Shown in pieces: positions 20,854 through 29,681 of a stretch of 64,000 nucleotides of DNA (position 1 is the first letter of the stretch; the number at the start of each line of letters is the position of its first letter). Position numbers and translations under genes: made by a program. The stretch is from NCBI GenBank assembly GCA_001970955.1, contig MPUH01000191.1, positions 1-64,000 of the forward strand, read 5' to 3'. Source of the DNA: Stentor coeruleus. Taxonomy: Eukaryota; Ciliophora; Heterotrichea; Heterotrichida; Stentoridae. Under the pieces are notes generated by a model that was given only the letters and a program-made list of their open reading frames with translations, was not told the DNA's origin and did no database searches.

Positions 20854-21174
20854 ATTAAAGTTTTTACCTTTAGTTTGTCCTTAATCATTTTTATTTCACT
20901 AAAGCCAAACCTAAAAAGCGAATTCTAATCAAAATGCATATCGCTTTATTCCTAAAACTTCATAAAAGTATTCAAAAAGCCACATAAAATCCTACATTTT
21001 GCCTTAAGTTATCACAAAACCAAAAAATCGTTTAAAATAAACATAAACTATTATCCCACCTTAAACTCTCTAGCCAAATCATAATAATAAAACCCATAAA
21101 AAATAAATCTAAAAACTATAAACTCATCTTAAATATCATAATAATATTAACCAAAACATTCTAGTATAATTAAT
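20854..21174 (+). promoter_or_regulatory. C-rich upstream tract of E2 gene
   Basis: 321 bp, C-rich and G-poor on the plus strand from about 20900 on, ending CTAGTATAATTAATATG. Typical upstream region of this window. Confidence 0.45.
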
Positions 21175-21678
21175 ATGGTAGAAAATTTCGCAATTGCCCG
21201 TTTGAGAAATGAATTCAGAGAACTAACACAAAACGAAGACACTAGGTTTTCTGTAGGTTTAAAAGATGATAACTGGCTTACATGGACAGTATCATTTCCA
21301 GGACCAGAAGATACACCTTACGAAGGAGGATTTTTCTTAGGCAGGCTGACATTTCCTACAGATTACCCGAATTCCCCTCCAGAAATGATATTTGAAACTG
21401 AGATGTGGCATCCAAATATATATTCTGATGGAAAAGTCTGTATATCAATTTTACATCCTCCAGGCGATGATATTTTCAATCCTAATGAAAGTTCTTCTGA
21501 AAGGTGGAGACCAATACTTGGGGTTGAAGCTATTTTATTGTCTATAACTTCTATGCTAAATGACCCAAATTTAGACTCTCCTGCTAATATTGATGCAGCG
21601 ATACAATATCGTGATGACAAACAAAGGTATTTACAAAAAGTTAGAAGACTAGCTGTGAAATCAGTAGAGTGCCTTTAA
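21175..21678 (+). CDS. ubiquitin-conjugating enzyme E2, UBC7/UBE2G type
   Basis: 167 aa complete UBC fold. HPN at 79-81 and catalytic Cys89 (GKVCISILH) are present, followed by the acidic insertion (PGDDIFNPNESSSERW) that marks the UBC7/UBE2G and CDC34 class. Length and C-terminus match UBE2G without the CDC34 tail. This class charges ubiquitin for ER-associated degradation and works with membrane RING ligases. The convergent neighbour 110 bp away is such a membrane RING protein. The start follows AGTATAATTAAT. Confidence 0.93.
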   Translation: MVENFAIARLRNEFRELTQNEDTRFSVGLKDDNWLTWTVSFPGPEDTPYEGGFFLGRLTFPTDYPNSPPEMIFETEMWHPNIYSDGKVCISILHPPGDDIFNPNESSSERWRPILGVEAILLSITSMLNDPNLDSPANIDAAIQYRDDKQRYLQKVRRLAVKSVECL

Positions 21679-21788
21679 TTAAAACAATTTTATTAGAAAA
21701 TAGTGAATAATATTCAATTTTCCTATAACAAAATACGATGCCTTATTTTATTAACTATATTTAGAAGATTTCATGACTTTTATAATGT

Positions 21789-23204
21789 TTACTCTTCACA
21801 ATAAACCGCTTTTGTTGTCGAACAAACTTTTACAATCTGTTTTTCAGTAGATTCAATTTGCAATACTTGAGTTATATCGCACCTGCACATATGGCACATA
21901 CCTACAGTTTTCCAAAGTTCTAAGCTACAATCATAGCAAATCCCACCATGGCCGCAATCCATTATCACAGCATCACTTGTATTCTCACAACACATATCAC
22001 ATATTTTTTGTAATCCTGGGCTTGATTGATCGATACTTATAATTTTAGCAGGGTTGCTAAAAATCCTCCTATGAGCAATTCCTTCATCTTCATTTACATT
22101 TTTTAAACTTAAAGTTCTTTTTTGATTGAATTTTTTAGGAGAATCAGCAGGTTGAAAATAACTACTGGATATTCTCATTAATGTGCTTGGAGCTTTTTTA
22201 ATAGCTTGGGTTATTCTTCGAGGAAAAGATTGTGGGCTTTGAGTAAAAGTACTAGAAATTGGAGAGTCAATATTTTCTATGACGTTGTTGGTAAAAAATA
22301 TAGTCCACCATTCGACTAGATTTTTCATGTTTATCATTGTAACGAGGTTGAAAATTAAAAGATAAATTGTTGGGATTAGAGTATAGAATTTTCCTAATTG
22401 AAGTATATGAGGATTAGTAATTTGCATACATAAAACTATAATACTTGAAGTTGCACCAATAAGAGATATCAATAGCCAAATAGTTGATATCAATTCTTTT
22501 GTTGTAATTTCATGACCAAGCCATGATAATAACGACCCTAAAGCAAAAAGACCAATTCCAATAATAATCACAGCACAAAAACATAAACCAATATAAATAG
22601 GCCATAAAACCCCAGACCATTGCCACTCAACAATCTTATCTAATTTAAGTGTTATATTCATAATTGTAAAAAGAAAAATCCACTTACAAACAGCGATGAT
22701 CTATTTATAAAATACAAGCCAAGATAAATATTTGCATTCTTGTTCTTTTGGAATATGTTGAATAAGATCATAAATACTTGTTATAGTTATTGGGACTATT
22801 AAGTATATAAGTCTGAAACGAAATTGGTATATATGTATTAAAATCATAATTTTAAAAACTATACTGCAAAGCTGATGTATGATAGTTTTTGAGGATAAAA
22901 TCTTGAATATAGATTTTTTTTTAAGTAAAAGGATTTTGGTTATTGCGATTTTAATGTCAAGCATAAAAAGAGGAAACATGGAAAGAGTAGTTGGGATTTC
23001 AAGAATTTCTGTTAGGGTTAGGATTCCAAAAAAAAACATGTATGCAATGCCTTTATTCATCCAATTTGTCAGAACTTCTTTGTAGTTTTCTGGTGAAACT
23101 AAGGGAATATTTGCACTAACTTCATTGGATACTATAGAATTTGAACTTATTATTTCTCTACCTCTTGAACTATTTCTTTCATCAGCTTCTGTCACAGTAT
23201 TCAT
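21789..23204 (-). CDS. TMEM185-like multipass membrane RING E3 ligase, one 15-nt intron
   Basis: Two frames (23204-22716 and 22700-21789) are joined by a 15-nt intron at 22701-22715, giving 466 aa. Several membrane spans occupy both halves. The segment LKLDKIVEWQWSGVLWPIYI closely matches the repeated motif of TMEM185 (transmembrane Fragile-X-F) proteins. The C-terminus carries a C3HC4 RING (CDMCC ... CGHGGICYDC ... CHMC). The combination predicts a membrane E3 ligase with a cytosolic RING. It is convergent with a UBC7-type E2, a plausible functional partner. The start codon follows AAATATAAAAATATG. Confidence 0.88.
22701..22715 (-). other. 15-nt intron
   Basis: Sense strand GTATTTTATAAATAG: GTA, A at position 10, TAG. 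It carries the in-frame TAG that otherwise ends the first frame. Splicing is phase 0 and runs straight into the TMEM185-like segment. Confidence 0.88.
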
Positions 23205-23213
23205 ATTTTTATA
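23205..23213 (-). promoter_or_regulatory. TATA-like element at start codon
   Basis: Sense strand TATAAAAAT directly touching ATG. The same string precedes the starts at 24145 and 51689. Confidence 0.5.
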
Positions 23214-23935
23214 TTTGGCGATTTATTTAATGTTTTTGAGTTTTCGGGTTAATTGAAGGTATGATGAATAATCTTAAGTTATTTATAAAAGATTAATCGT
23301 ATTAAAAGGATAATATTGTATAATAATCAAGGAAATTTTAAATATATAAAAACTGTAAAAAGTTAGATTTTAAAAATGAGGGTTCTGGTAAGTATTTTAG
23401 CCTTATGTGTATTGTTTAAATTTTTATAATATTTTTCTTTGTATAAAAATATTTTGTTATCGAGTGATCATAAATTTCATAATCAACAATTTTTATCATT
23501 ATTCAAATACTTAGATACACACTTTATATTTTTTCAATCTTTAGTATTTTAAATAATATCAAAGGCAAATTCAGTATGATTGCTGCAAACTCCTCCAGTT
23601 TATTTTTTGATTAAAATTTTGATTTCCATTTCAAATAACTACATTAACCCTTATTTTCACTAATATCCTAATTTTTATATTACGTTATTTCCTTTAAAAA
23701 TCTACCCTATTAACCATTTTATTATAAAATCATCATACCACATCCACAATTCACCCAAAAAAAGCTCATACTTATCCTAATCTCCCTATAAAAAAATTAT
23801 TATCAAAACACATTCTATCTTAGAATTAATTATTCAAATCTAACATCCACACTTATATACAAATTTCCCTTTAAATTATCCAAGAAAATTCAAAACTATA
23901 TACTAAGCATCCATAATTAAAATAATCTTTCAATA

Positions 23936-24110
23936 TAATCTTTCCTTATAATTATATTTTTTAATATAATCCTCTAAATTTCAAACGTTTTATAAAAAAT
24001 AACACAAAAATTCTAATGATATNCAATCTTTCCCTATAATTATATATTTTAATATAATCCTCTAAATTTCAAACGTTTTATAAAAAATAACACAAAAATT
24101 CTAATGATAT
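23936..24110. repeat. assembly duplication around N at 24023
   Basis: About 87-bp copies on either side of the N with a few base differences, in the upstream region of the phosphatase gene. The true intergenic distance is therefore about 88 bp shorter. Confidence 0.8.
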
Positions 24111-24135
24111 CTTATATCCAAACAAATCCTGACAT

Positions 24136-24144
24136 TATAAAAAT
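24136..24144 (+). promoter_or_regulatory. TATA-like element at start codon
   Basis: TATAAAAAT abutting the ATG at 24145. Confidence 0.5.
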
Positions 24145-24645
24145 ATGCAGGCTGCTTGGGAAGAGACTAATTTCGCTAGGTTTTTCCAAGACTCGGCAAT
24201 CCCTATGCACGAAATTGAGCCTGGGCTTTATCTTGGAAGCTTAGATGCAGCGAAAAACTACCAATTATTAAAAGATAACAACATTACCCATGTACTTGCC
24301 ATACTCGATACATTTCGCTATATGCAAAATTTCGAAGGCATCCGCTACCATCAAATTGAACTCCCTGATTCAACTCAAGCAGCACTTGTGCCCCATTTGC
24401 CTGGGGCTTTATCTTTCATAGCACAAGCCAGAAGATCAAATCAAAATGTCTTGGTTCACTGTGCAGCAGGAGTTTCTCGTAGTGCAAGCTTCGTCATAGC
24501 TTATATCATGGTGAAATACAACTATCCTTTTGATCAAGCTAAAGAAATAGTCAAGCAAAAAAGAGGATGTGTATGGCCTAACACAGGTTTCCAGCGTCAG
24601 CTAACTGCAATGAATGTGGAGGAGTATAGAAAATACTTAAATTAA
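24145..24645 (+). CDS. dual-specificity protein phosphatase
   Basis: 166 aa, a single DUSP catalytic domain without regulatory extensions (atypical DUSP). The HCAAGVSRS P-loop supplies Cys106 and Arg112, and Asp75 in LPDSTQAA is the likely general acid. The N-terminal EIEPGLYLGSLDAA and the AYIM following the P-loop are standard family landmarks. Predicted to dephosphorylate Ser/Thr and Tyr, possibly on MAP kinases, in the cytosol. Its stop lies 7 bp from the stop of the convergent ankyrin gene. GC content is higher than in most neighbours, as in other conserved genes here. Confidence 0.93.
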   Translation: MQAAWEETNFARFFQDSAIPMHEIEPGLYLGSLDAAKNYQLLKDNNITHVLAILDTFRYMQNFEGIRYHQIELPDSTQAALVPHLPGALSFIAQARRSNQNVLVHCAAGVSRSASFVIAYIMVKYNYPFDQAKEIVKQKRGCVWPNTGFQRQLTAMNVEEYRKYLN

Positions 24646-24652
24646 ATACAAG

Positions 24653-25468
24653 TTATTTCATAAATGGGTTTATGCTTCGAGTGTCTAAAGAAAATCTACT
24701 GAACTTTATTATATTTTTTTCTTTAGCTGTAAAGGATTTAAATATTTGCGTATGTTTAGAATTCAGATAACTTTCTAATGATCTTTTGGTTTGAGGTGGA
24801 GTTGCCCCAATTTCGATTGGGATTATTGGGATTTTCGCTAGACCCTGTAAGGAAAATCTTGGGTGTTTAATAAGATAAGTATTATGATATTCTTGTTTTC
24901 TAGTCCTATCTCTTTTAAAATCCTCTTGAATCCTCCATAAATACTCTACAACCTGTTGTATTCTTTCTGTTTCTGATAAACTCTTACTTAACTCTTGGTT
25001 ATTTCTTGCAATATCCAATGGCACCTGCCCTTTATTATTTTGTACTATAACTGGGAACTTTAAATCTTCAATACAAAAACGAATAATCATAATATGTGAC
25101 CTTAAAGCCGCTAAATGAAGCATTGTATTACCTGAAAAATCTCTTATCGATATATTTGCATTATAAGATAACAATAATCTTATAAGATTAAGATTACCAA
25201 CTAAGCTTGCAATTAATAAAGCAGTCTGCCCTAAACAATCAAAAGCATTAATATTAGCTCCTGATTGTAAGAGGAAATGACTTACTTTATAAAGCTCAAG
25301 TTCTATTGTATGTAAAAGAGGATATGTATATCCTGATAAAATATTTCCATGAGAATCACGACTATGGATTTGATAATTTGCTGGAAAACCTGAACGGAGA
25401 ATTTCAATTGCCCTGCTTTCGTTTTTCGACTCGAGTGATGCGATGAATTCGCTTTCCCATGCGTTCAT
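24653..25468 (-). CDS. ankyrin-repeat protein
   Basis: 271 aa. About four ankyrin repeats span residues 10-160, the clearest being GANINAFDCLGQTALLIASL and NANISIRDFSGNTMLHLAAL, with NNKGQVPLDIARNN as a cap. The C-terminal 110 residues are basic and unstructured and contain APPQTKRSLESYLNS-like Ser/Pro sequence (ATPPQTKRS as read). A protein-interaction adaptor; partner unknown. Tail-to-tail with the phosphatase gene, leaving only 7 bp for both 3' ends. Confidence 0.85.
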   Translation of the reverse strand: MNAWESEFIASLESKNESRAIEILRSGFPANYQIHSRDSHGNILSGYTYPLLHTIELELYKVSHFLLQSGANINAFDCLGQTALLIASLVGNLNLIRLLLSYNANISIRDFSGNTMLHLAALRSHIMIIRFCIEDLKFPVIVQNNKGQVPLDIARNNQELSKSLSETERIQQVVEYLWRIQEDFKRDRTRKQEYHNTYLIKHPRFSLQGLAKIPIIPIEIGATPPQTKRSLESYLNSKHTQIFKSFTAKEKNIIKFSRFSLDTRSINPFMK

Positions 25469-25599
25469 TGTAAGAATTTATATTTATGTGATAATTTTTA
25501 TTTTCACCTAGACATGATATTATCAGAAAAGTGATATTAAGAATTAGGATTAGAAAATTATGGTTTGAGATTTGGATTATATATAAAATACCTAAAGAT

Positions 25600-25606
25600 T
25601 ATAAAA
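25600..25606 (+). promoter_or_regulatory. TATA-like element at start codon
   Basis: TATAAAA directly before the ATG at 25607; it decides the start over the longer open frame. Confidence 0.45.
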
Positions 25607-25900
25607 ATGTTGAAAGATATTCAAGACCTTCTAGCTGATGATAATAGACTAAGTATGATCGCAAAATTAGCAGTAGAAAAACTGGATATGAATCGTAAAG
25701 GATACTTAAATAAATCTGAAGTCAAAGGGTTTTTTGAAGAAGTTGCTGAAGAACTTGATACACAAGTAACATCAGGAGAATTAGAAGAATTGTTTACAGA
25801 ACTTGATGAAAATGGGACAATGAAAGTTACTCCAGAAGAAATAAAGTCAATGATAAAACAAATACTGACTTATTTAGTAAATGACTCTCCTTTTAAATAA
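25607..25900 (+). CDS. small two-EF-hand protein
   Basis: 97 aa from the ATG at 25607; earlier in-frame codons lack ATG, and TATAAAA abuts this ATG. The first loop, DMNRKGYLNKSE, fits the canonical EF-hand pattern (Asp1, Asn3, Lys5, Gly6, Leu8, Glu12). The second, DENGTMKVTPEE, lacks the central Gly and is weaker. A single EF pair implies a small Ca2+ sensor or light-chain-like subunit. Upstream ankyrin gene is divergent, 138 bp away. Confidence 0.8.
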   Translation: MLKDIQDLLADDNRLSMIAKLAVEKLDMNRKGYLNKSEVKGFFEEVAEELDTQVTSGELEELFTELDENGTMKVTPEEIKSMIKQILTYLVNDSPFK

Positions 25901-26038
25901 CCCTAAAAGTATTGTCTAAAGTATTTTCCTAGTAATAAATGTATAAATATATGCAAATCACAAGAGAAAATTACTTTAAATGATTATAGTCTCAAACTTT
26001 TAAGGGAAAATTAATGGCTTTTATTAAAATTCTCCTCA

Positions 26039-26482
26039 ATGCTTAGTAATGAGCTCTGTAAAAAACTTGTGGAAGCAAGCCATAAACGAGCATCAATCCC
26101 AGAAAGCCAAAGGTATAATGTGCATTTCAATTATCATGATTTGGTATCTAGGCTTAATAAACTTAAAAGAGAATCTGAGCTTAAGAATTCACATTTTAGT
26201 ATAGACACTGAAATGTATACAAGAAATAATATTAAGAAAAACCAAACAGGAATTAATATAAAAATTACTAAGAAAAGAAGCGATGATAAGATTTCTTTAG
26301 GTAAAAGTCAAGTTAAAAGAAATAATAGTGAGAAAAAATTACCTGATTTAAAATCACCAGTAGCTAAAGTTTATATGAAAAGTACAATGAATGGGAAATC
26401 GGAGAAAGTTTTAAAGGTCAAAAATAAGATTTATGATTTTAAACTCCTGCCAAAGATCAAGAGGAAGAGTATTTATAATTAA
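26039..26482 (+). CDS. small basic protein, unknown function
   Basis: 147 aa, Lys/Ser/Asn-rich. The N-terminal amphipathic helix (MLSNELCKKLVEASHKRAS) is followed by a likely disordered basic tail with ITKKRSDDK and KIKRKSIYN. No known domain. It follows the EF-hand gene by 138 bp on the same strand. Downstream sequence turns sharply G-rich, supporting a real 3' end here. Confidence 0.65.
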   Translation: MLSNELCKKLVEASHKRASIPESQRYNVHFNYHDLVSRLNKLKRESELKNSHFSIDTEMYTRNNIKKNQTGINIKITKKRSDDKISLGKSQVKRNNSEKKLPDLKSPVAKVYMKSTMNGKSEKVLKVKNKIYDFKLLPKIKRKSIYN

Positions 26483-26926
26483 AACTCTTGTAGAAATAGT
26501 GGATATTATATTAGATGGATTTTTTTTTTTTGAGAAATGAGGAAGGGGTTTAAAAGGTTTATGATGATGTAAGAGGATTGGGTATTTTAAGGGGTAATTT
26601 TAAGGATTTAATTGGAAGATAGGTTTTGGAAAGTTGTGATATAATTGTGATTTTTTTTTTTTGGTTAAGGTATGAGATGATATTAGATAATTGGATATTT
26701 TTTTAATGAGGAAAAAATAGTTGTTAATCATTTTTGACTATAGGTATGATTATAAATAATTATACACATTCATTCCTTTTAACCAAACTACAAAATTATT
26801 CCAAATAATAAAATACATAAAATCTCAACAAAACTCTTCCCTAACAATAATATAAAAACTTCATAAAAAATATATTTTATACACAAACACTTTAATTCCA
26901 TTATAATTAACTATTAGTCTTTTCGA
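26483..26926. other. convergent intergenic region with skew switch
   Basis: 26483-26750 is G-rich and C-poor; 26760-26926 is C-rich and G-poor. The switch marks the boundary between the 3' flank of the plus-strand gene and that of the minus-strand ARMC9 gene. No ORF. Confidence 0.55.
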
Positions 26927-28975
26927 TTATTGAAGCTGTAATGGCGTCCTTGGTATTTTATCTCTCGAACTAAAACCTTTTGAATATTCAGTATTCTCTC
27001 TAACCGGGACAACTTTACTACTTGGAACTTTTTTAGCTGATTCTTGTCTTCTACTACTTAATATTATCGCACTATCTTTACTTTCTTCTAAATCCCTACG
27101 ACTTGAAGTAGCACTAATAAGCTTCCCTTTTTCATATCTTTCCCTAAGCAATTCTTCACCAGTCAAAATATTTGGTGTCATAATCAAATCATCCATATCT
27201 TCATCATCAGGTATATTATCATCATCCTCACTCTCATTTTCAGCCGGTTCTTCAATCTCTTCTTCTGTTTCATCTGTCGGACATTCATTTTCTTCTTGTT
27301 TTAATTGTTCTAATATAAAATTAATCTGCCTTTTAATATTTTCTTCAGATTTATTCCTAATAGCCTTTAATTTTTTTTCTATTCCCAATTTAGATGCTGC
27401 TAATTTTAATGATTTTCTAGTAAGTATCGAATATAAAGTCCCATTAATATACGTTCTAACTTGATTATTATCATGAGCAATATACTTACTAAGTAAAGAT
27501 ATAACCTCATGAGCATTTTTAGCTAGTTTATCTTTACCAAAAGTTCTAAGTGATAAATTCATAAGTAGCGCTGTAGCATATTCTAGTGTATAATCAGCAA
27601 TATTTTCATCTTCATGTTTTAATACTTTCATAAGCCAATCAAGCATTTCTAATTTTATCATTTCCAATTGTGCTGTACGTTTAAGAGAAAGCTTTTGTAA
27701 CACCCCAAGAGCATTTTGTCTTAAAAGATTATCGTTTTTTTCGGTATAAAGAACATTTACAAGTAAAGCTACCATGTTTTCCTTTTGTAATAAATACACC
27801 CTTCCAACTTTTTCTGAGGTTATGACATTTAATAATCGAATTGTATATTCTTTAACTCGCCTTGTTGATGATAAAAGATTATCTAAAAGTAAATCATGAG
27901 GTTTTATCGTACATAGTATATTGTTTCTAATAAAAAGCTCAAGATTTTCTTTATGAACAGATTTCGTTGTTCTTGTTAATCTCCATCTTAAAGCTTGAAG
28001 TAATGCACAGATTTGTAAATCATCTTGTAATGATGTTAAATCTTTGATTATTGTTGTGAAATTTAAAGATACAGGCTTTTGTTCGATTGCTACAGATGAT
28101 TGACTTAAGACTAAGGTTTTATCGTATTTGCTGAGGATTGTAAAAGCTTGCATGAACATTGTCTCAGAGACAGGTTTTCCCATTTTAGTTTGCTCGAGCA
28201 TTTTAAAGAGTTCTTTTGCTACACTAATAATCTCGCTTGTATACTCTTCATAACGATGCTCGTATTTTATGAATCTTTGTTGTAGAGCTGAATTCTCGTT
28301 GCTCATTTGGCCTAATTGGTTTTCTAATGAGTGGATATGTGAGAGCAGTTGTTTTTCATTAGTTGAGCTTTGAGGCTTTTCAGGCTCTATATATTTTTCA
28401 TACATTTTTACTATCAACGGGGTTTCTGTAACTTGCTCTTTACCGACAACCAAGCGTATCCTATCCTTAAGCCCATTAAACCACTTCATACTAAAAATGC
28501 TCCTAAACGCTGGATGCTCGCTAGGATTAGGCATATACGGCAAGGCAAAGTACGACAACACTTCTTCAGATTTACTGAAAGTCGACCCTTCAGCATCTAA
28601 ATACAATTTAAATTCTTCTATACTTTTTTTGTATTTAGGGTTATTCGACTCTTTTACCACTTGCTTACCATTTATTTGATGACATGGGTAGATTGCGAAA
28701 AAAACTCTGATAAAAAACTCCAAATTTTTCAAATCTTGCTGTTGGTTGAGGTCTTGGGGTAAGGATAACCAAACACTAAAAAACGATTTCGAATCTCCTC
28801 TTTCTAAGCATTGAAACAAGGATGATAATGATGAAGATTGTTCTGGGATTTGTTCTTTCTGTATATGAAATACTTCTAGAGATTTTAAGGTTTCTTTATA
28901 GCCGGTATAAGAAAGGTATTCTTTTATTGTTTCAAGAATTGCTTTTTGGGACTTGTCCAGCAAAAAATTTGCCAT
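26927..28975 (-). CDS. ARMC9: ARMC9-like LisH/armadillo basal-body protein
   Basis: 682 aa. A LisH motif lies at about residues 8-40 (AILETIKEYLSYTGYKETLKSL), a coiled coil at about 205-250, armadillo-type helical repeats at about 300-545 (including ALGVLQKLSLKRTAQLEMIKL), then a Glu/Asp-rich stretch and a Ser/Arg-rich tail. This order and length match ARMC9, a Joubert-syndrome protein of the ciliary base and centriole, studied in Tetrahymena as a basal-body protein that works with TOGARAM1. In a heavily ciliated cell a role in basal-body or axoneme stability is expected. Start ATG at 28975. Confidence 0.85.
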   Translation of the reverse strand: MANFLLDKSQKAILETIKEYLSYTGYKETLKSLEVFHIQKEQIPEQSSSLSSLFQCLERGDSKSFFSVWLSLPQDLNQQQDLKNLEFFIRVFFAIYPCHQINGKQVVKESNNPKYKKSIEEFKLYLDAEGSTFSKSEEVLSYFALPYMPNPSEHPAFRSIFSMKWFNGLKDRIRLVVGKEQVTETPLIVKMYEKYIEPEKPQSSTNEKQLLSHIHSLENQLGQMSNENSALQQRFIKYEHRYEEYTSEIISVAKELFKMLEQTKMGKPVSETMFMQAFTILSKYDKTLVLSQSSVAIEQKPVSLNFTTIIKDLTSLQDDLQICALLQALRWRLTRTTKSVHKENLELFIRNNILCTIKPHDLLLDNLLSSTRRVKEYTIRLLNVITSEKVGRVYLLQKENMVALLVNVLYTEKNDNLLRQNALGVLQKLSLKRTAQLEMIKLEMLDWLMKVLKHEDENIADYTLEYATALLMNLSLRTFGKDKLAKNAHEVISLLSKYIAHDNNQVRTYINGTLYSILTRKSLKLAASKLGIEKKLKAIRNKSEENIKRQINFILEQLKQEENECPTDETEEEIEEPAENESEDDDNIPDDEDMDDLIMTPNILTGEELLRERYEKGKLISATSSRRDLEESKDSAIILSSRRQESAKKVPSSKVVPVRENTEYSKGFSSRDKIPRTPLQLQ

Positions 28976-29681
28976 TTATTAGAAGAATTGGTTTATGAGG
29001 TAAAAGGATTGTGAGATACTGTTATGGGCTTTGGTTAGGGTGTTAATTTGTGTTAGGGTTTTATTTTGGATTTTAGTGTTAGAATAAGGATATTTTATTA
29101 TTTTTAGAGTAGAAATTATATTTTTGGGTTATAGAAAAGTATTAGGTTGGGAATTTAAGTTTAAGGAGAAGTTCGATTTGTAATGATAGGATATGGGTTA
29201 ATTAGAATTTTATATGATTTTTTTTTGAGATTTAGGTATTGCTTTGTACATAGGATTTAGTGGTGGCTGAAGAGGAGTTTTTGTCAGGTTTTTTTATGAG
29301 GAATGATTGCTTTATTGAAGGGTATGTTTTTTGAAGGTTGAAAGTTTATGAAAAGGAGGTATGAAAATGCTATTATTTAGAAATAAGGCATAATTTTTGT
29401 GTTAAATGTCAAATGAGAGTAAAGAGATATTAGTAATTCAAACTTAAAAAAAAAAAATATTATGTAAAGAGTTGGCTAGTTCATATAAAATATTTTATGA
29501 TAATATTATAAGTTTCTAACACATTTGAATACTACTCTTTTTTGCATATAATATCGCAATAATCATTCAACCACCATTACACATTTTATAAGAATTCAAT
29601 CAGAACGAAATCAAACAAATTCGCATTGCATAAATGAGTTATCCAACATACTAATAAATATAAGCTATAATTATAATACTG
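28976..29681. promoter_or_regulatory. divergent intergenic region with skew switch
   Basis: 706 bp. 28980-29400 is G-rich and C-poor (upstream of the minus gene); 29510-29681 is C-rich (upstream of the plus gene). The skew is the reverse of that at convergent boundaries. No ORF. Confidence 0.5.

Larger units (their letters stand above)
23205..24144. promoter_or_regulatory. divergent intergenic region
   Basis: 940 bp between divergent genes. 23620-24120 is strongly C-rich and G-poor on the plus strand, the upstream tract of the phosphatase gene. It includes an assembly duplication around N 24023. No ORF. Confidence 0.5.

Noticed and set aside
22879-23085. Plus-strand open frame inside the TMEM185-RING gene
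   Set aside because: Antisense of a spliced, recognisable gene.
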